DNA of 64,000 nt, taken from contig CAMUHY010000011.1 of the NCBI GenBank assembly GCA_947088865.1, forward strand, positions 44,268 through 108,267, written 5' to 3'. A program made the position numbers and the translations under genes. Source of the DNA: an uncultured Eubacterium sp. (GTDB taxonomy: Bacteria > Bacillota > Clostridia > Lachnospirales > Lachnospiraceae). The notes beneath the pieces were generated by a model that worked only from the letters and a program-made list of their open reading frames with translations, did not search any database and had not been told where the DNA came from. Below, one piece after another: positions 20,919-30,104 of this stretch; position 1 is the stretch's first letter; each line of letters begins with the position of its first letter.

Positions 20919-21593
20919 ATGGAACAGTATAAACAGGATTTTATTCAATTTATGGTGGATTGTGATGTGTTGCGATTTGGTGAGTTTACATTAAAAAGTG
21001 GAAGAAAATCTCCATTTTACATGAATGCTGGATTGTATGTCACAGGCGGACAGTTAGAAAAATTGGGGCAATTTTATGCCAAAGCAATACACGATAATTA
21101 TGGCGATGATTTTGATGTACTTTTTGGTCCGGCATATAAGGGGATACCTTTAAGTGTTGCAACAACGATGGCTTATCATACATTGTATGGAAAACAGATA
21201 CGATATTGTTCAAACAGAAAAGAGATAAAAGACCATGGCGATGCAGGCATTCTTCTTGGAGGTCCAATTAAAGAAAATGATAAAATTGTTATTATAGAAG
21301 ATGTCACAACATCTGGAAAATCAATAGAAGAGACGTTTCCAATTATAAACGCGTATAAAAATGTGACGATTAAGGGCTTGATGGTGTCTTTAAATCGTAT
21401 GGAGCGCGGAAAAGGTGAAAAAAGTGCATTGTGTGAGATAAAAGAAAAGTATGGTTTTGAAGCCAATGCAATTGTTACGATGGAAGAAGTTGTCGAGTAC
21501 CTCTACAATAAAGAATACAATGGACGTATTGTGATAAATGATGAGATAAAAGCGGCATTGGATAAATATTATAAAGAGTATGGTGTAAAATAA
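20919..21593 (+). CDS. pyrE: Orotate phosphoribosyltransferase
   Basis: Joins orotate and PRPP to give OMP. The 224-residue protein shows the PRPP-binding signature IVIIEDVTTSGKSIEE and the N-terminal GEFTLKSGRKSPFYMNAG typical of OPRT. It starts 3 bp after the MCP stop, using AAGGAGATTTAAGG as ribosome-binding region, so it depends on read-through of the MCP gene. It is the last pyrimidine gene of the cluster. Confidence 0.96.
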   Translation: MEQYKQDFIQFMVDCDVLRFGEFTLKSGRKSPFYMNAGLYVTGGQLEKLGQFYAKAIHDNYGDDFDVLFGPAYKGIPLSVATTMAYHTLYGKQIRYCSNRKEIKDHGDAGILLGGPIKENDKIVIIEDVTTSGKSIEETFPIINAYKNVTIKGLMVSLNRMERGKGEKSALCEIKEKYGFEANAIVTMEEVVEYLYNKEYNGRIVINDEIKAALDKYYKEYGVK

Positions 21594-21622
21594 TTAAAAC
21601 AAAGAATGGAGGATTATTGATT

Positions 21623-21775
21623 ATGGAAGAAAAATTGTATAAAAAAATGAAACATATAGGTGCATCGGATTTAATATTTGGCATAGTAACTATGTTATTT
21701 GGCATAGGCGTAGGCATTATCATGATTGTCAATGGCGCAAAGCTGCTGACCTATAAGTCTGAAAATTTATTTTAA
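21623..21775 (+). CDS. 50-residue single-span membrane protein
   Basis: A short gene with a good ribosome-binding site (GGAGG at 21609-21613, spacing 9). It begins MEEKLYKKMKHIGASD, followed by one hydrophobic helix (FGIVTMLFGIGVGIIMIV) and a short polar tail ending LTYKSENLF. The Gly-rich helix with GxxxG spacing suggests helix packing. It lies 30 bp after pyrE and before a VanZ-like gene and another small membrane protein, so it may be part of a small membrane-protein operon. Function unknown. Confidence 0.7.
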   Translation: MEEKLYKKMKHIGASDLIFGIVTMLFGIGVGIIMIVNGAKLLTYKSENLF

Positions 21776-21835
21776 TTTGTTATATTGGTTTGTTTGAAAA
21801 TAGGATTTATTGTTGAAAGGTATGAAAGGATTAAT

Positions 21836-22294
21836 TTGAAGAATAATAAAATTAAATCCGTTATAAAATGGGTGGCTTTTTTAACATATATAATGGTACT
21901 TATATATTTTGTATTTTTTGCAGAATTGTTTGGCAGAACACATTTAGCTACGGAATATCGCTATAATCTTGTTCCTTTTAAAGAGATTAAAAGGTTTATC
22001 ATGTATTATAATACATTGGGACCAATGGCAGTTTTTTTAAATCTTGCTGGAAATGTTTTGGCATTTATGCCACTAGGCTTTTTTTTGCCATCCGTATCTG
22101 GACATAAAATGGGATTTTGGAGCATATTATGTACGTCTTGTGCGTTAAGCGTAGCAATAGAGTTCGTCCAGCTTATAACGAAAGTGGGTTCATGTGATGT
22201 GGATGACGTTATATTAAATACATTAGGAGGAGTTTTAGGGTATCTAGTATACAAATTATATAAGGTTTTTATAAGAAGTAAGAATGAGGTTTGA
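21836..22294 (+). CDS. VanZ-family membrane protein
   Basis: About 152 residues with four predicted transmembrane segments and the VanZ-like pattern: RYNLVPFKEI after helix 1, NLAGNVLAFMPLGFFLP, AIEFVQL and DVDDVILNTLGGVLGY. VanZ proteins are associated with teicoplanin tolerance in some hosts, but most homologues have unknown roles. TTG at 21836 is chosen because AAGGA ends 5 nt before it; a TTG at 21785 has no site. The stop overlaps the upstream region of the next gene (ATG at 22297), so translation is probably coupled. Confidence 0.85.
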   Translation: MKNNKIKSVIKWVAFLTYIMVLIYFVFFAELFGRTHLATEYRYNLVPFKEIKRFIMYYNTLGPMAVFLNLAGNVLAFMPLGFFLPSVSGHKMGFWSILCTSCALSVAIEFVQLITKVGSCDVDDVILNTLGGVLGYLVYKLYKVFIRSKNEV

Positions 22295-22296
22295 AC

Positions 22297-22617
22297 ATGA
22301 AATTGTTTAACAGATACAAATTTTCAGATAAAAGTCAGACATTGGGAGGAGTTATATCCACATTGATGGGTATAGCTTCTCTTTGTTGTCTTGTTTATGG
22401 TGTATATATGTCTTTTACCAAAGGAGGAGCAGCAGGCTTGGAGGTTGGCGGATTTGGGTTGCTTGCGTTGATGTTGTCCGTCATTGGCACAGTGATGGGA
22501 CTGCTCAGCTTTAAAGAAGACAATAAATTTTATACACTCTCAAAGATTGGTTCTTTGCTGTGTGGGATTCTTACCATATTTATGATTTCCGTATTGATTA
22601 TGGGATTGGGGTTTTGA
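22297..22617 (+). CDS. Small three-span membrane protein, unknown
   Basis: A 106-residue protein starting MKLFNRYKFSDKSQTLGG, with three hydrophobic helices (about 20-42, 50-70, 82-104) and little loop sequence. It follows the VanZ-like gene by 2 bp and uses the GAGGT just before that gene's stop as ribosome-binding site. The layout resembles DUF6142/DUF4190-like proteins of clostridia, but I cannot assign a family. It ends 104 bp before the long peptidase gene. Confidence 0.7.
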   Translation: MKLFNRYKFSDKSQTLGGVISTLMGIASLCCLVYGVYMSFTKGGAAGLEVGGFGLLALMLSVIGTVMGLLSFKEDNKFYTLSKIGSLLCGILTIFMISVLIMGLGF

Positions 22618-22721
22618 TTGGACATAAAGGTGGCTTGCAGAGCGTGTCACTGGTTGTTTTATCAAGGAAGAATTGAAATGGCTTATTGACCTATCAAAAT
22701 TTGGAAAGGCGTGGTTTGGTA

Positions 22722-24800
22722 ATGTTTGAAGATAATTTAAAAGAACGGTATGAATTGGCTGTTGACCGTATAAAAAGAATAAAAGTAGAATGTGAAAGCG
22801 CAGTGTGTCCATTGTCTGCTGCTGCCGCCTGCTATTTTAAAACAGTTTCTTCTTTTCTTGAGCGTTGTGTAGAGTGGTCGCAATGGATTCAAGAAGATGG
22901 ACATAAAAAGGATAGTCTTGAACAATTGCAGGCGGTCAACTATCAGATGTATGAAGATATACTTGTGAGCCATTATGATAAGAGCTATGCAAATCCTTCC
23001 TATGCAGTAAGCATTTTTGGCTTGGAAATGGGACAGCTTTTATCGTTTCTTTATGTAGAATTAAGAAGCATTCTTGTGATGACATTTGAGAATAGAGTGG
23101 GAGAGATTACCTCACTGTTTGAGTTATTTATTGAAATATATTGCTGTTTTTTAGATGAAAATCCATCGTATCAGGAATTAAAAGATATCATATATTGGTA
23201 TGTCAGTGATTACAGCGATGAATATGTGGAGTATCGAGTGCGCGAGCAAATAGACCCCTCTTTTGATTTTGCCACTAATATTATAATGAATGAAGATTTG
23301 TCTGATGTGCGTTACCTCTATCAGTTTGGAGAGTATATTACGGATAATGAAATAAAGACAGCACAGTATCTAAATCGTTTGTCTGAAGAAAAAATACAAG
23401 CGATGGCGTATACATTTACAGAAGGATACAGAAAAGGTTTTGAGTTGGGAAATAAGGATATAACGAAGAAAAAAATTGTTAATATCCGATATTGTTTAGG
23501 GTTTGAGAGACTTGTCCGAGAAGAGATAAAACAGTTTAAGGAAATGGGGCTTGACACAACGATATATAGGGCGGCAGTCAATACGATTAATAAACGTATG
23601 CACATCAAAGTGGGCTATTATGCTGTCAGCCCAAACAGGCAGATGGAATATGACCATCGTTTTGACAGCGCTTTATATATGGACAGCGCTTTTGTTGAGC
23701 GAAAACTGGGCGCATTAAAATTGGCTTATGAAAAATATACCAATTTAGCAGGCGTATTTGGCGGTCCTGCTGTGATGGAAGTATTTGGCGAAACGCCTTT
23801 TGAGCCAGTGGACAAACCCGAAAATATACAGTTTAGTGAAAAGCAGCAAAAACTTTCAATACGGTATGATAATGAGTCCTCAAGTATTGTCAATCAATAT
23901 ATTAAGGGCGAGGAGAGAAGCTTTACAATTATTGCTTATCCAATGCCGGAGATTGGCGAAAAATTTGAGCAAATATTTGATGAAGTGGTCAAGATTAACA
24001 CATTGGATTATGAAGTGTACAAAGAGATTCAGCAGCACATTATTGACGTCCTAGACGGTGCAGATTATGTGGAAATTAAAGGCTGCGGCAACAATAAAAC
24101 CGATATGAAAGTGCGCATGATGACGATTCAAAATCCAGAGAAAGAAACGATTTTTGAAAATTGTGTTGCAGATGTCAATATTCCGCTGGGGGAAGTTTTT
24201 ACCTCACCAGTGCTAAAAGGTACACAGGGCATTCTTCATGTCAGTAAAGTATATTTAAATGATTTATTATTTAAAGAATTAAAAGTATATTTTAAAGATG
24301 GGATGATAACAGACTATACTTGTGAAAACTTTGAAGAAGAAGAAAAAAATAAGGCATTTTTTAGACAGAATGTATTGTATAATCAAACATCACTGCCGCT
24401 TGGCGAGTTTGCAATCGGCACCAACACAACGGCTTATGTGATGGCTGATAAATATGATATTGTCAGCAAATTGCCAATATTAATTGTTGAAAAGATGGGG
24501 CCGCATTTTGCAGTGGGGGATACGTGTTATTCAAGAGCAGAAGATGTGACTGTGTATAATCCTGATGGAAAAGAAATTATATCAAGGGATAATGAAATTT
24601 CTATATTAAGAAAGACACAGCCCGATAAAGCATATTTTAATTGCCATACCGATATTACCATTCCATATGATGAGATTGGTCGAATATCGGCTGTAAAGAC
24701 AAATGGAGAACGAATAGATATTATTAAAGATGGACGATTTGTGCTTGAAGGCTGTGAGGAGTTAAACAAACCATTTGACGATTATGGTAAAACAAAGTAA
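22722..24800 (+). CDS. M29-type aminopeptidase with long N-terminal extension
   Basis: A protein of about 692 residues. The C-terminal ~400 residues resemble thermophilic M29 aminopeptidases (AmpS/AmpT): the likely ligands of the two-metal site are seen in LGEVFTSP (Glu), LPLGEFAIGTN (Glu), KMGPHFAVGDTCYS (His, Tyr) and NCHTDIT (His, Asp). The first ~290 residues are an unrecognised helical region absent from standard ~410-residue M29 enzymes. Start uncertain: ATG 22722, or a TTG at 22716 better spaced from AAAGG. It would release N-terminal residues from peptides in the cytoplasm. It lies just before the purine run with a 54-bp gap. Confidence 0.8.
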   Translation: MFEDNLKERYELAVDRIKRIKVECESAVCPLSAAAACYFKTVSSFLERCVEWSQWIQEDGHKKDSLEQLQAVNYQMYEDILVSHYDKSYANPSYAVSIFGLEMGQLLSFLYVELRSILVMTFENRVGEITSLFELFIEIYCCFLDENPSYQELKDIIYWYVSDYSDEYVEYRVREQIDPSFDFATNIIMNEDLSDVRYLYQFGEYITDNEIKTAQYLNRLSEEKIQAMAYTFTEGYRKGFELGNKDITKKKIVNIRYCLGFERLVREEIKQFKEMGLDTTIYRAAVNTINKRMHIKVGYYAVSPNRQMEYDHRFDSALYMDSAFVERKLGALKLAYEKYTNLAGVFGGPAVMEVFGETPFEPVDKPENIQFSEKQQKLSIRYDNESSSIVNQYIKGEERSFTIIAYPMPEIGEKFEQIFDEVVKINTLDYEVYKEIQQHIIDVLDGADYVEIKGCGNNKTDMKVRMMTIQNPEKETIFENCVADVNIPLGEVFTSPVLKGTQGILHVSKVYLNDLLFKELKVYFKDGMITDYTCENFEEEEKNKAFFRQNVLYNQTSLPLGEFAIGTNTTAYVMADKYDIVSKLPILIVEKMGPHFAVGDTCYSRAEDVTVYNPDGKEIISRDNEISILRKTQPDKAYFNCHTDITIPYDEIGRISAVKTNGERIDIIKDGRFVLEGCEELNKPFDDYGKTK

Positions 24801-24854
24801 AATAGGGCTGTATAATTTAGAGTATAGTATTACAGAATGGAGGAATGAACAATT

Positions 24855-25361
24855 ATGGCACAGGTTGGAATTGTTATGGGCAGTGATTCAGATATGCCTG
24901 TTATGGCAAAGGCGGCAGATATTTTAGAGGAGTTGGGTATTTCTTATGAGATGCGAATTATATCTGCACATAGAGAACCGGATATATTCTTTGAGTATGC
25001 AAAAAATGCAGAGAGTAATGGCGTGAAGGTTATTATAGCAGGAGCAGGTATGGCAGCACATTTGCCAGGAATGTGTGCGGCAATATTCCCAATGCCTGTT
25101 ATTGGAATACCAATGCACACGACATCGCTTGGAGGCAGAGATTCATTGTATTCGATTGTTCAGATGCCTAGCGGGATACCTGTTGCAACAGTTGCAATTA
25201 ACGGCGGTGCCAATGCGGGACTTTTAGCTGCAAAGATACTTGCAACATCGGATGCAACGCTTCTTGAAAGATTAAAAGCATATAGTGAATCGTTAAAAAC
25301 GAGCGTTCAGAAAAAAGATGAAAAGTTACAGGAAATAGGATATAAGAATTATAGTAATTAA
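24855..25361 (+). CDS. purE: N5-carboxyaminoimidazole ribonucleotide mutase
   Basis: Class I PurE, which moves the carboxyl group of N5-CAIR to give CAIR in purine synthesis. The 168 residues carry MGSDSDMPVM, ISAHREPD with the catalytic His, and GAGMAAHLPGM. Ribosome-binding site GAATGGAGG is present. It opens purE-purM-purN-purD-hisS, all co-directional with gaps of 33 bp or less. No purine riboswitch or PurBox could be recognised in the 54 bp upstream. A purK is not in the window. Confidence 0.96.
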   Translation: MAQVGIVMGSDSDMPVMAKAADILEELGISYEMRIISAHREPDIFFEYAKNAESNGVKVIIAGAGMAAHLPGMCAAIFPMPVIGIPMHTTSLGGRDSLYSIVQMPSGIPVATVAINGGANAGLLAAKILATSDATLLERLKAYSESLKTSVQKKDEKLQEIGYKNYSN

Positions 25362-25379
25362 AAGGAGTAATATAACGTT

Positions 25380-26405
25380 ATGGATTATAAAAAAGCTGGT
25401 GTGGATATTGAGGCAGGATATAAGTCGGTTGAACTGATGAAACAGCATATTGCAAAGACAATGAGACCGGAAGTGCTTGGCGGAATTGGTGGATTTTCAG
25501 GGGCATTTTCAATGGAAAAGTTTAAGGATATGGAAAAGCCGACCTTAGTTTCAGGTACAGATGGAGTGGGTACAAAATTAAAGCTTGCATTTACAATGGA
25601 CAAACATGATACGGTTGGTATTGATTGTGTTGCTATGTGTGTGAACGATATTGCATGTGCAGGTGGCGAGCCATTGTTTTTCTTGGATTATATTGCATGT
25701 GGAAAGAATGAGCCGGAAAAGATTGCAACGATTGTAAAAGGTGTGGCAGAGGGGTGCGTCCAGTCGGAATGTGCTTTAATTGGCGGCGAGACAGCCGAGA
25801 TGCCAGGATTTTATCCTGTTGAAGAATACGACCTTGCAGGCTTTGCTGTTGGTGTTGTCGATGAAAAGGATTTAATAACAGGCAAGGATATTGCGGCAGG
25901 AGATACGCTTATCGGTATTGCCTCAAGCGGTATACACAGCAATGGATTTTCTCTTGTTAGAAGCGTATTTACAATTACAGAAGAATCTTTAAATACATAT
26001 TATGATTCACTTGGCAAGACGCTTGGCGAAGCGTTGATTGCGCCGACAAAAATTTATGTAAAGACGCTTAAAGAGATAAAGAAAGCAGGTGTGCGCATAA
26101 AGGGATGCAGTCATATTACAGGTGGCGGTTTTTATGAAAATATACCTAGAATGCTGCCAGAAAATGTCTGTGCAGTGATAAAGAAAGACAGTTATACCAT
26201 TCCTCCTATTTTTCAAATGCTTGCAAAAGACGGCGATATTGAGGAAAAAATTATGTATAATACATTTAATATGGGAATTGGCATGGTTCTTGCGGTTTCG
26301 CCAAGTGATGCGGATAAGGTACTTGAGGCAATTGCGGCAGCAGGTGAGACTGGATATAGGATAGGGCATGTTGAAGCTGGACAGAAAGGGGTTACATTAT
26401 GCTAA
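25380..26405 (+). CDS. purM: Phosphoribosylformylglycinamidine cyclo-ligase
   Basis: AIR synthetase, closing the imidazole ring with ATP. The 341 residues include [32 protein letters not shown] and [11 protein letters not shown], hallmark segments of PurM. It follows purE by 18 bp, with AAAGGAG as ribosome-binding site. Its stop codon overlaps the purN start by 7 bp (ATGCTAA), indicating coupled translation. Confidence 0.97.
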   Translation: MDYKKAGVDIEAGYKSVELMKQHIAKTMRPEVLGGIGGFSGAFSMEKFKDMEKPTLVSGTDGVGTKLKLAFTMDKHDTVGIDCVAMCVNDIACAGGEPLFFLDYIACGKNEPEKIATIVKGVAEGCVQSECALIGGETAEMPGFYPVEEYDLAGFAVGVVDEKDLITGKDIAAGDTLIGIASSGIHSNGFSLVRSVFTITEESLNTYYDSLGKTLGEALIAPTKIYVKTLKEIKKAGVRIKGCSHITGGGFYENIPRMLPENVCAVIKKDSYTIPPIFQMLAKDGDIEEKIMYNTFNMGIGMVLAVSPSDADKVLEAIAAAGETGYRIGHVEAGQKGVTLC

Positions 26406-26992
26406 AAATTGCTGTGATGGTATCTGGAGGCGGAACAAATCTTCAGGCAATTATTGACGGCATAGATAATGGCACGATTACAAATACACAAATTGCTGCT
26501 GTTATCAGTAATAACCAAGATGCTTACGCGCTTACAAGGGCAAAGGAGCATGGAATAGCTGCTCTTTGTATCTCCCCAAAATCTTATGATACAAGAGAGG
26601 CATTTAATGATGCTTTGTTAAATGAAGTCAATAAACTTCAGGTGGATTTAATTGTTTTGGCAGGATATCTTGTAAAGATTCCAGAGGCAATGGTACATGC
26701 GTATTCTCATAGAATTATTAATATTCACCCTTCTTTGATACCTTCTTTTTGCGGCGTTGGATTTTATGGGCTTCATGTGCATGAGGCTGTATTGGAAAAA
26801 GGCGTTAAGATTACAGGTGCAACGGTACATTATGTAGATGAAGGTATGGATACAGGTGAAATTATTTATCAAAAGGCAGTTGAAGTGTGCGAGGGCGATA
26901 CACCTGAAATTTTACAGAAAAGAGTGATGGAGCAGGCAGAGTGGAAACTGCTTCCTGCTGCTATCAATATGATTGCAAATAAAAGTAAGTAA
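26399..26992 (+). CDS. purN: Phosphoribosylglycinamide formyltransferase
   Basis: Transfers the formyl group of 10-formyl-THF to GAR. The 197-residue length is typical. Visible motifs are [11 protein letters not shown], the active-site [10 protein letters not shown] with its Asn and His, and [13 protein letters not shown] carrying the catalytic Asp. It overlaps purM by 7 bp. The next gene, purD, starts 32 bp on behind a family A cassette. Confidence 0.97.
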   Translation: MLKIAVMVSGGGTNLQAIIDGIDNGTITNTQIAAVISNNQDAYALTRAKEHGIAALCISPKSYDTREAFNDALLNEVNKLQVDLIVLAGYLVKIPEAMVHAYSHRIINIHPSLIPSFCGVGFYGLHVHEAVLEKGVKITGATVHYVDEGMDTGEIIYQKAVEVCEGDTPEILQKRVMEQAEWKLLPAAINMIANKSK

Positions 26993-26999
26993 GAAGTGT

Positions 27000-27020
27000 A
27001 AAAGCGGCACAGAAATGAGG
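27000..27020 (+). repeat. Start-proximal leader cassette (family A) before purD
   Basis: AAAAGCGGCACAGAAATGAGG directly before the purD ATG at 27025. A shortened, diverged form of the cassette inside an operon. Confidence 0.55.
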
Positions 27021-27024
27021 AAAT

Positions 27025-28305
27025 ATGAAGGTTTTAGTTGTGGGCAGTGGCGGTCGTGAACATGCCATATGCTGGAAAATATCAAAGAGTAATAAAGTAG
27101 AAAAGATTTATTGTGCGCCAGGCAATGCAGGAATTGCACAGGTTGCAGAATGTGTGAATATTGGGGCAATGGATTTTGATGGGCTTGTGGACTTTGCCAA
27201 AGAAAAGAAGATTGATTTGACCGTTGTAGGAATGGATGACCCGCTTGTCGGCGGTATTGTTGACGCATTTGAACAAGAGGGATTACGCGTTTTTGGACCT
27301 CGAAAAAATGCGGCTATATTGGAGGGGTCAAAAGCATTTTCTAAAGATTTGATGAAAAAATATAATATACCTACGGCGGCATATGAGACGTTTACCAATG
27401 CAGAAGAGGCAAAGGCATATCTTGAGAATGCAGCGTTTCCTATTGCTATAAAGGCAGATGGATTGGCGTTAGGCAAGGGTGTTTTCTTATGTGAAGATTT
27501 AGAACAAGCAAATGAAGCTGTTGATGAATTGATGCTCAATAAAATGTTTGGCGATTCAGGAAATACCATTGTAATAGAAGAATTTATGACAGGTCGTGAA
27601 GTTTCTGTTCTTTCTTTTGTTGACGGCAATACAATTAAGATTATGTCATCGGCAATGGACCATAAGAGAGCGTACAACGGAGATGCAGGACCAAATACAG
27701 GCGGTATGGGCAATATATCACCAAATCCATTTTATACAAAGGAAATTGACGAGTATTGTCAAAAATATATTTATCAGGCGACAGTCGATGCGATGAAAGC
27801 AGAAAACAGACCGTTTAAGGGCGTTATCTTTTTTGGTCTTATGCTCACAGAAAATGGACCAAAAGTGCTTGAGTATAATGCACGTTTTGGAGACCCAGAA
27901 GCACAGGTTGTATTGCCAAGAATGAAAAATGATATTATTGATGTTTTTGAGGCTTGTATCGATGGAACACTTGATAAGATAGACCTTCAATTTGAGGATA
28001 ACGCTTGTATGTGTGTTGTATTGGCTTCTGATGGATATCCAATTGAATATAAAAAAGGATATGAGCTTTTTGGACAGGAAAATTTTGATGGAAAAGATGA
28101 TTATTTTCTGTTTCATGCAGGCACAAAATTTGACGGTGATGGAAAAGTAGTGACAAACGGAGGGCGTGTTGTCGCTGTTACGGCGCTTGGCAGGGATTTA
28201 CAGGAAGCTAGAAGAAAGGCATACGAAGCTACGGAGTGGGTTCAGTTTGTCAATAAATTTATGCGACATGATATCGGCAGAGCGATTGATGAGGTGAATT
28301 TATGA
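27025..28305 (+). CDS. purD: Phosphoribosylamine--glycine ligase
   Basis: GAR synthetase, an ATP-grasp enzyme of 426 residues. It begins MKVLVVGSGGREHAI and contains the ATP-grasp lid region with IKADGLALGKGV, the segment HKRAYNGDAGPNTGGMG and the metal site EYNARFGDPEAQ. Length is normal. It shares the last four bases (ATGA) with the start of hisS, so the two are translationally coupled. Confidence 0.97.
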   Translation: MKVLVVGSGGREHAICWKISKSNKVEKIYCAPGNAGIAQVAECVNIGAMDFDGLVDFAKEKKIDLTVVGMDDPLVGGIVDAFEQEGLRVFGPRKNAAILEGSKAFSKDLMKKYNIPTAAYETFTNAEEAKAYLENAAFPIAIKADGLALGKGVFLCEDLEQANEAVDELMLNKMFGDSGNTIVIEEFMTGREVSVLSFVDGNTIKIMSSAMDHKRAYNGDAGPNTGGMGNISPNPFYTKEIDEYCQKYIYQATVDAMKAENRPFKGVIFFGLMLTENGPKVLEYNARFGDPEAQVVLPRMKNDIIDVFEACIDGTLDKIDLQFEDNACMCVVLASDGYPIEYKKGYELFGQENFDGKDDYFLFHAGTKFDGDGKVVTNGGRVVAVTALGRDLQEARRKAYEATEWVQFVNKFMRHDIGRAIDEVNL

Positions 28306-29558
28306 AAATTACATCCGTAAAAGGAACGAATGATTATCTTCCAAACGAGGTAGAAATAAGGGATTATCTTATCAACAAGATACTTGAAGTATATAAAATC
28401 AATGGATTTGAGCATATTATGACGCCTGCTGTTGAAGATATAGAAAATCTAAACAAAAGTGACGGCGGAGAGAATTTAAATCTTATCTTTAAAATTCTTA
28501 AGCGTGGCGATAAGCTGGATAAGGTGTTAACTTCAGGTGCTGTTGCAGATGAAAATACATTAGCGGATATAGGGTTAAGATATGATTTAACATTGCCTTT
28601 AACCAGATATTATGCCAATAATAAAGAAAAATTGACACTGCCTATGAAATGTATACAGATTGACCGCGTATACAGAGCAGAACGCCCTCAAAAGGGACGA
28701 TTGAGAGAGTTTGTGCAGTGCGATATTGATATTCTTGGCTCAAAATCAGCAGATTGTGAAGTGGAGTTGATTCTTACAACAACAAAAGCTTTAGATGCTA
28801 TTGGCATGAAAAACTTTAAAGTAAAGTTAAATGATAGGCAGATTTTAAGGGCAATACTTCTTTCCTTTGGATTTAAAGAAAACGAGCTTGACAGTGTATG
28901 TATTACATTTGACAAGATGGATAAGGTTGGAATGGAAGGCGTTGTGCAGGAATTAAAGGATAAAGGCTTTGATGAAAAGACCATTGAAGGGTTTAATGGT
29001 TTTCTTCAAAAAGGTGATTTTACGTTAGATGTGGTTTCTGGTCTGCTTCAAGAAGCATCGCCAGTAGAAAATATAAAGTATATTATAAATGCTGTTAAAG
29101 AGCTTTCAGATATTGATTTTGACATTGTGTTTGATTTGACCTTAGTTCGAGGTCAAGGCTATTACACAGGAACCGTATTTGAAGTGGAAAGTGTTGATTT
29201 TAAAGGCGCTATTGCAGGCGGTGGAAGATATGATAATTTGATTGGCAAATTTTTAAATGAAAGTGTGCCAGCAGTAGGTTTTTCAATTGGCTTTGAAAGA
29301 ATTTTCTCTATTTTTATGAGCAGTAATCGAACCATTCCAGAACGATCAAAAAAGATTGCAGTAGTATATGATGAAGGAAATGTAATACAAGCGATAAAAG
29401 AGGCTGATAAGTTAAGAGAAGCAGGAAATATTGCTTCTATATATGTAAGACCAAAGAAACTTGGGAAATTATTAAATCATCTGGAACAACATCAATATGA
29501 TGGCTTTTTCAATGTGGGTGTAAGTGATGAAGTGAAGATGTTTCAAGAGCAGCAATAA
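28302..29558 (+). CDS. hisS: Histidine--tRNA ligase
   Basis: Class II synthetase of 418 residues. It has the N-terminal GTNDYLPNEVEIRDYL, motif 2 RVYRAERPQKGRLREF, and the histidine-binding motifs LVRGQGYYTGTVFE and AGGGRYDNLIG. A C-terminal anticodon-type domain (about 330-418) is present. The catalytic Arg in LVRG argues for a true synthetase rather than the HisZ regulatory subunit. Motif 2 and the Gln in RGQGYY differ from the B. subtilis form, so a divergent or second HisS is possible. It is the last gene of the purine run. Confidence 0.88.
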   Translation: MKITSVKGTNDYLPNEVEIRDYLINKILEVYKINGFEHIMTPAVEDIENLNKSDGGENLNLIFKILKRGDKLDKVLTSGAVADENTLADIGLRYDLTLPLTRYYANNKEKLTLPMKCIQIDRVYRAERPQKGRLREFVQCDIDILGSKSADCEVELILTTTKALDAIGMKNFKVKLNDRQILRAILLSFGFKENELDSVCITFDKMDKVGMEGVVQELKDKGFDEKTIEGFNGFLQKGDFTLDVVSGLLQEASPVENIKYIINAVKELSDIDFDIVFDLTLVRGQGYYTGTVFEVESVDFKGAIAGGGRYDNLIGKFLNESVPAVGFSIGFERIFSIFMSSNRTIPERSKKIAVVYDEGNVIQAIKEADKLREAGNIASIYVRPKKLGKLLNHLEQHQYDGFFNVGVSDEVKMFQEQQ

Positions 29559-29575
29559 TAATAAGATGAGTAAAG

Positions 29576-29677
29576 AGCTGTTGCAAAATAGAAATTTCAT
29601 ACGAAATATAGGAATTAGGTAAGTTAATTATAACTATATTTGGTATTGAAAAATCTTTTTGCAACCGCTTTTTTTAT
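29576..29677 (+). terminator. Hairpin terminator after hisS (shared terminator family)
   Basis: GCTGTTGCAAAATAGAAATTTCA pairs imperfectly with TGAAAAATCTTTTTGCAACCGC across a long AT-rich loop, followed by a T-run. The left arm shares the core TGCAAAATAGAAATTT with the terminator at 39322-39392, so both belong to one repeat-type terminator family. Confidence 0.65.
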
Positions 29678-29730
29678 GTTATTGGAACCTGTTTCGTTTT
29701 TTATTTTTATACAATTTTATACAAAAGGAA

Positions 29731-29759
29731 TTGACAAAAACAATACTTCGTAATATGAT
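29731..29759 (+). promoter_or_regulatory. Promoter of the PadR operon
   Basis: TTGACA at 29731-29736 and TATGAT at 29754-29759 with a 17-bp spacer, a near-consensus sigma-A promoter. The -10 element lies inside the dyad at 29749-29767. Confidence 0.85.
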
Positions 29760-29767
29760 GTATTACG
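29749..29767. promoter_or_regulatory. Likely PadR operator overlapping the -10 element
   Basis: The dyad CGTAAT, 7 nt, ATTACG overlaps the -10 box of the promoter just before the padR-like gene. PadR repressors usually bind their own promoter at such inverted repeats, so autorepression is the simplest reading. Confidence 0.6.
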
Positions 29768-29783
29768 TATAAGGAGGTATGGT

Positions 29784-30104
29784 ATGGATATTCAATTGAA
29801 ACGTGGTCTTTTAGATGTTTGTGTATTGGCTGCTATTAAAAGCGAAGATTCTTATGGCTACAAAATTATTAAAGATATGAAGCCGTATATTGAAATGTCT
29901 GAATCGACCTTGTACACCATTCTAAAGCGTTTAGAACTGGCAGGTATGCTGACAGTCCGAACCGCAGAGTATGGCGGAAGGCTGCGAAAGTATTACCACA
30001 TTACCGATGTGGGATTAAAACGCATTGAGGATTTCAAAGACGAGTGGAAAGAAATTATGTCCATATATCGATTTGTAACCAAGGAGGATGATGACAATGA
30101 GTAA
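29784..30104 (+). CDS. PadR-family transcriptional regulator
   Basis: A 106-residue winged-helix regulator with the PadR pattern: KRGLLDVCVLAAIKSEDSYGYKI, SESTLYTILKRLE as recognition helix, and the wing GGRLRKYYHIT. It is one domain long, without the larger C-terminal dimerisation helices of big PadR proteins. AAGGAGG precedes the ATG. It overlaps the HAAS-domain gene by 8 bp and is followed by a DUF4097 gene, a common three-gene cassette in Firmicutes thought to sense envelope stress. Confidence 0.93.
   Translation: MDIQLKRGLLDVCVLAAIKSEDSYGYKIIKDMKPYIEMSESTLYTILKRLELAGMLTVRTAEYGGRLRKYYHITDVGLKRIEDFKDEWKEIMSIYRFVTKEDDDNE

Noticed and set aside
24801-24854. Purine riboswitch or PurR box before purE
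   Set aside because: The gap of 54 bp is too short for a purine riboswitch and no box could be recognised.
28302-29558. HisZ (ATP phosphoribosyltransferase regulatory subunit) instead of HisS
   Set aside because: The catalytic Arg motif LVRG, motif 2 and the anticodon-type C-terminal domain are kept; there are no other his genes nearby.
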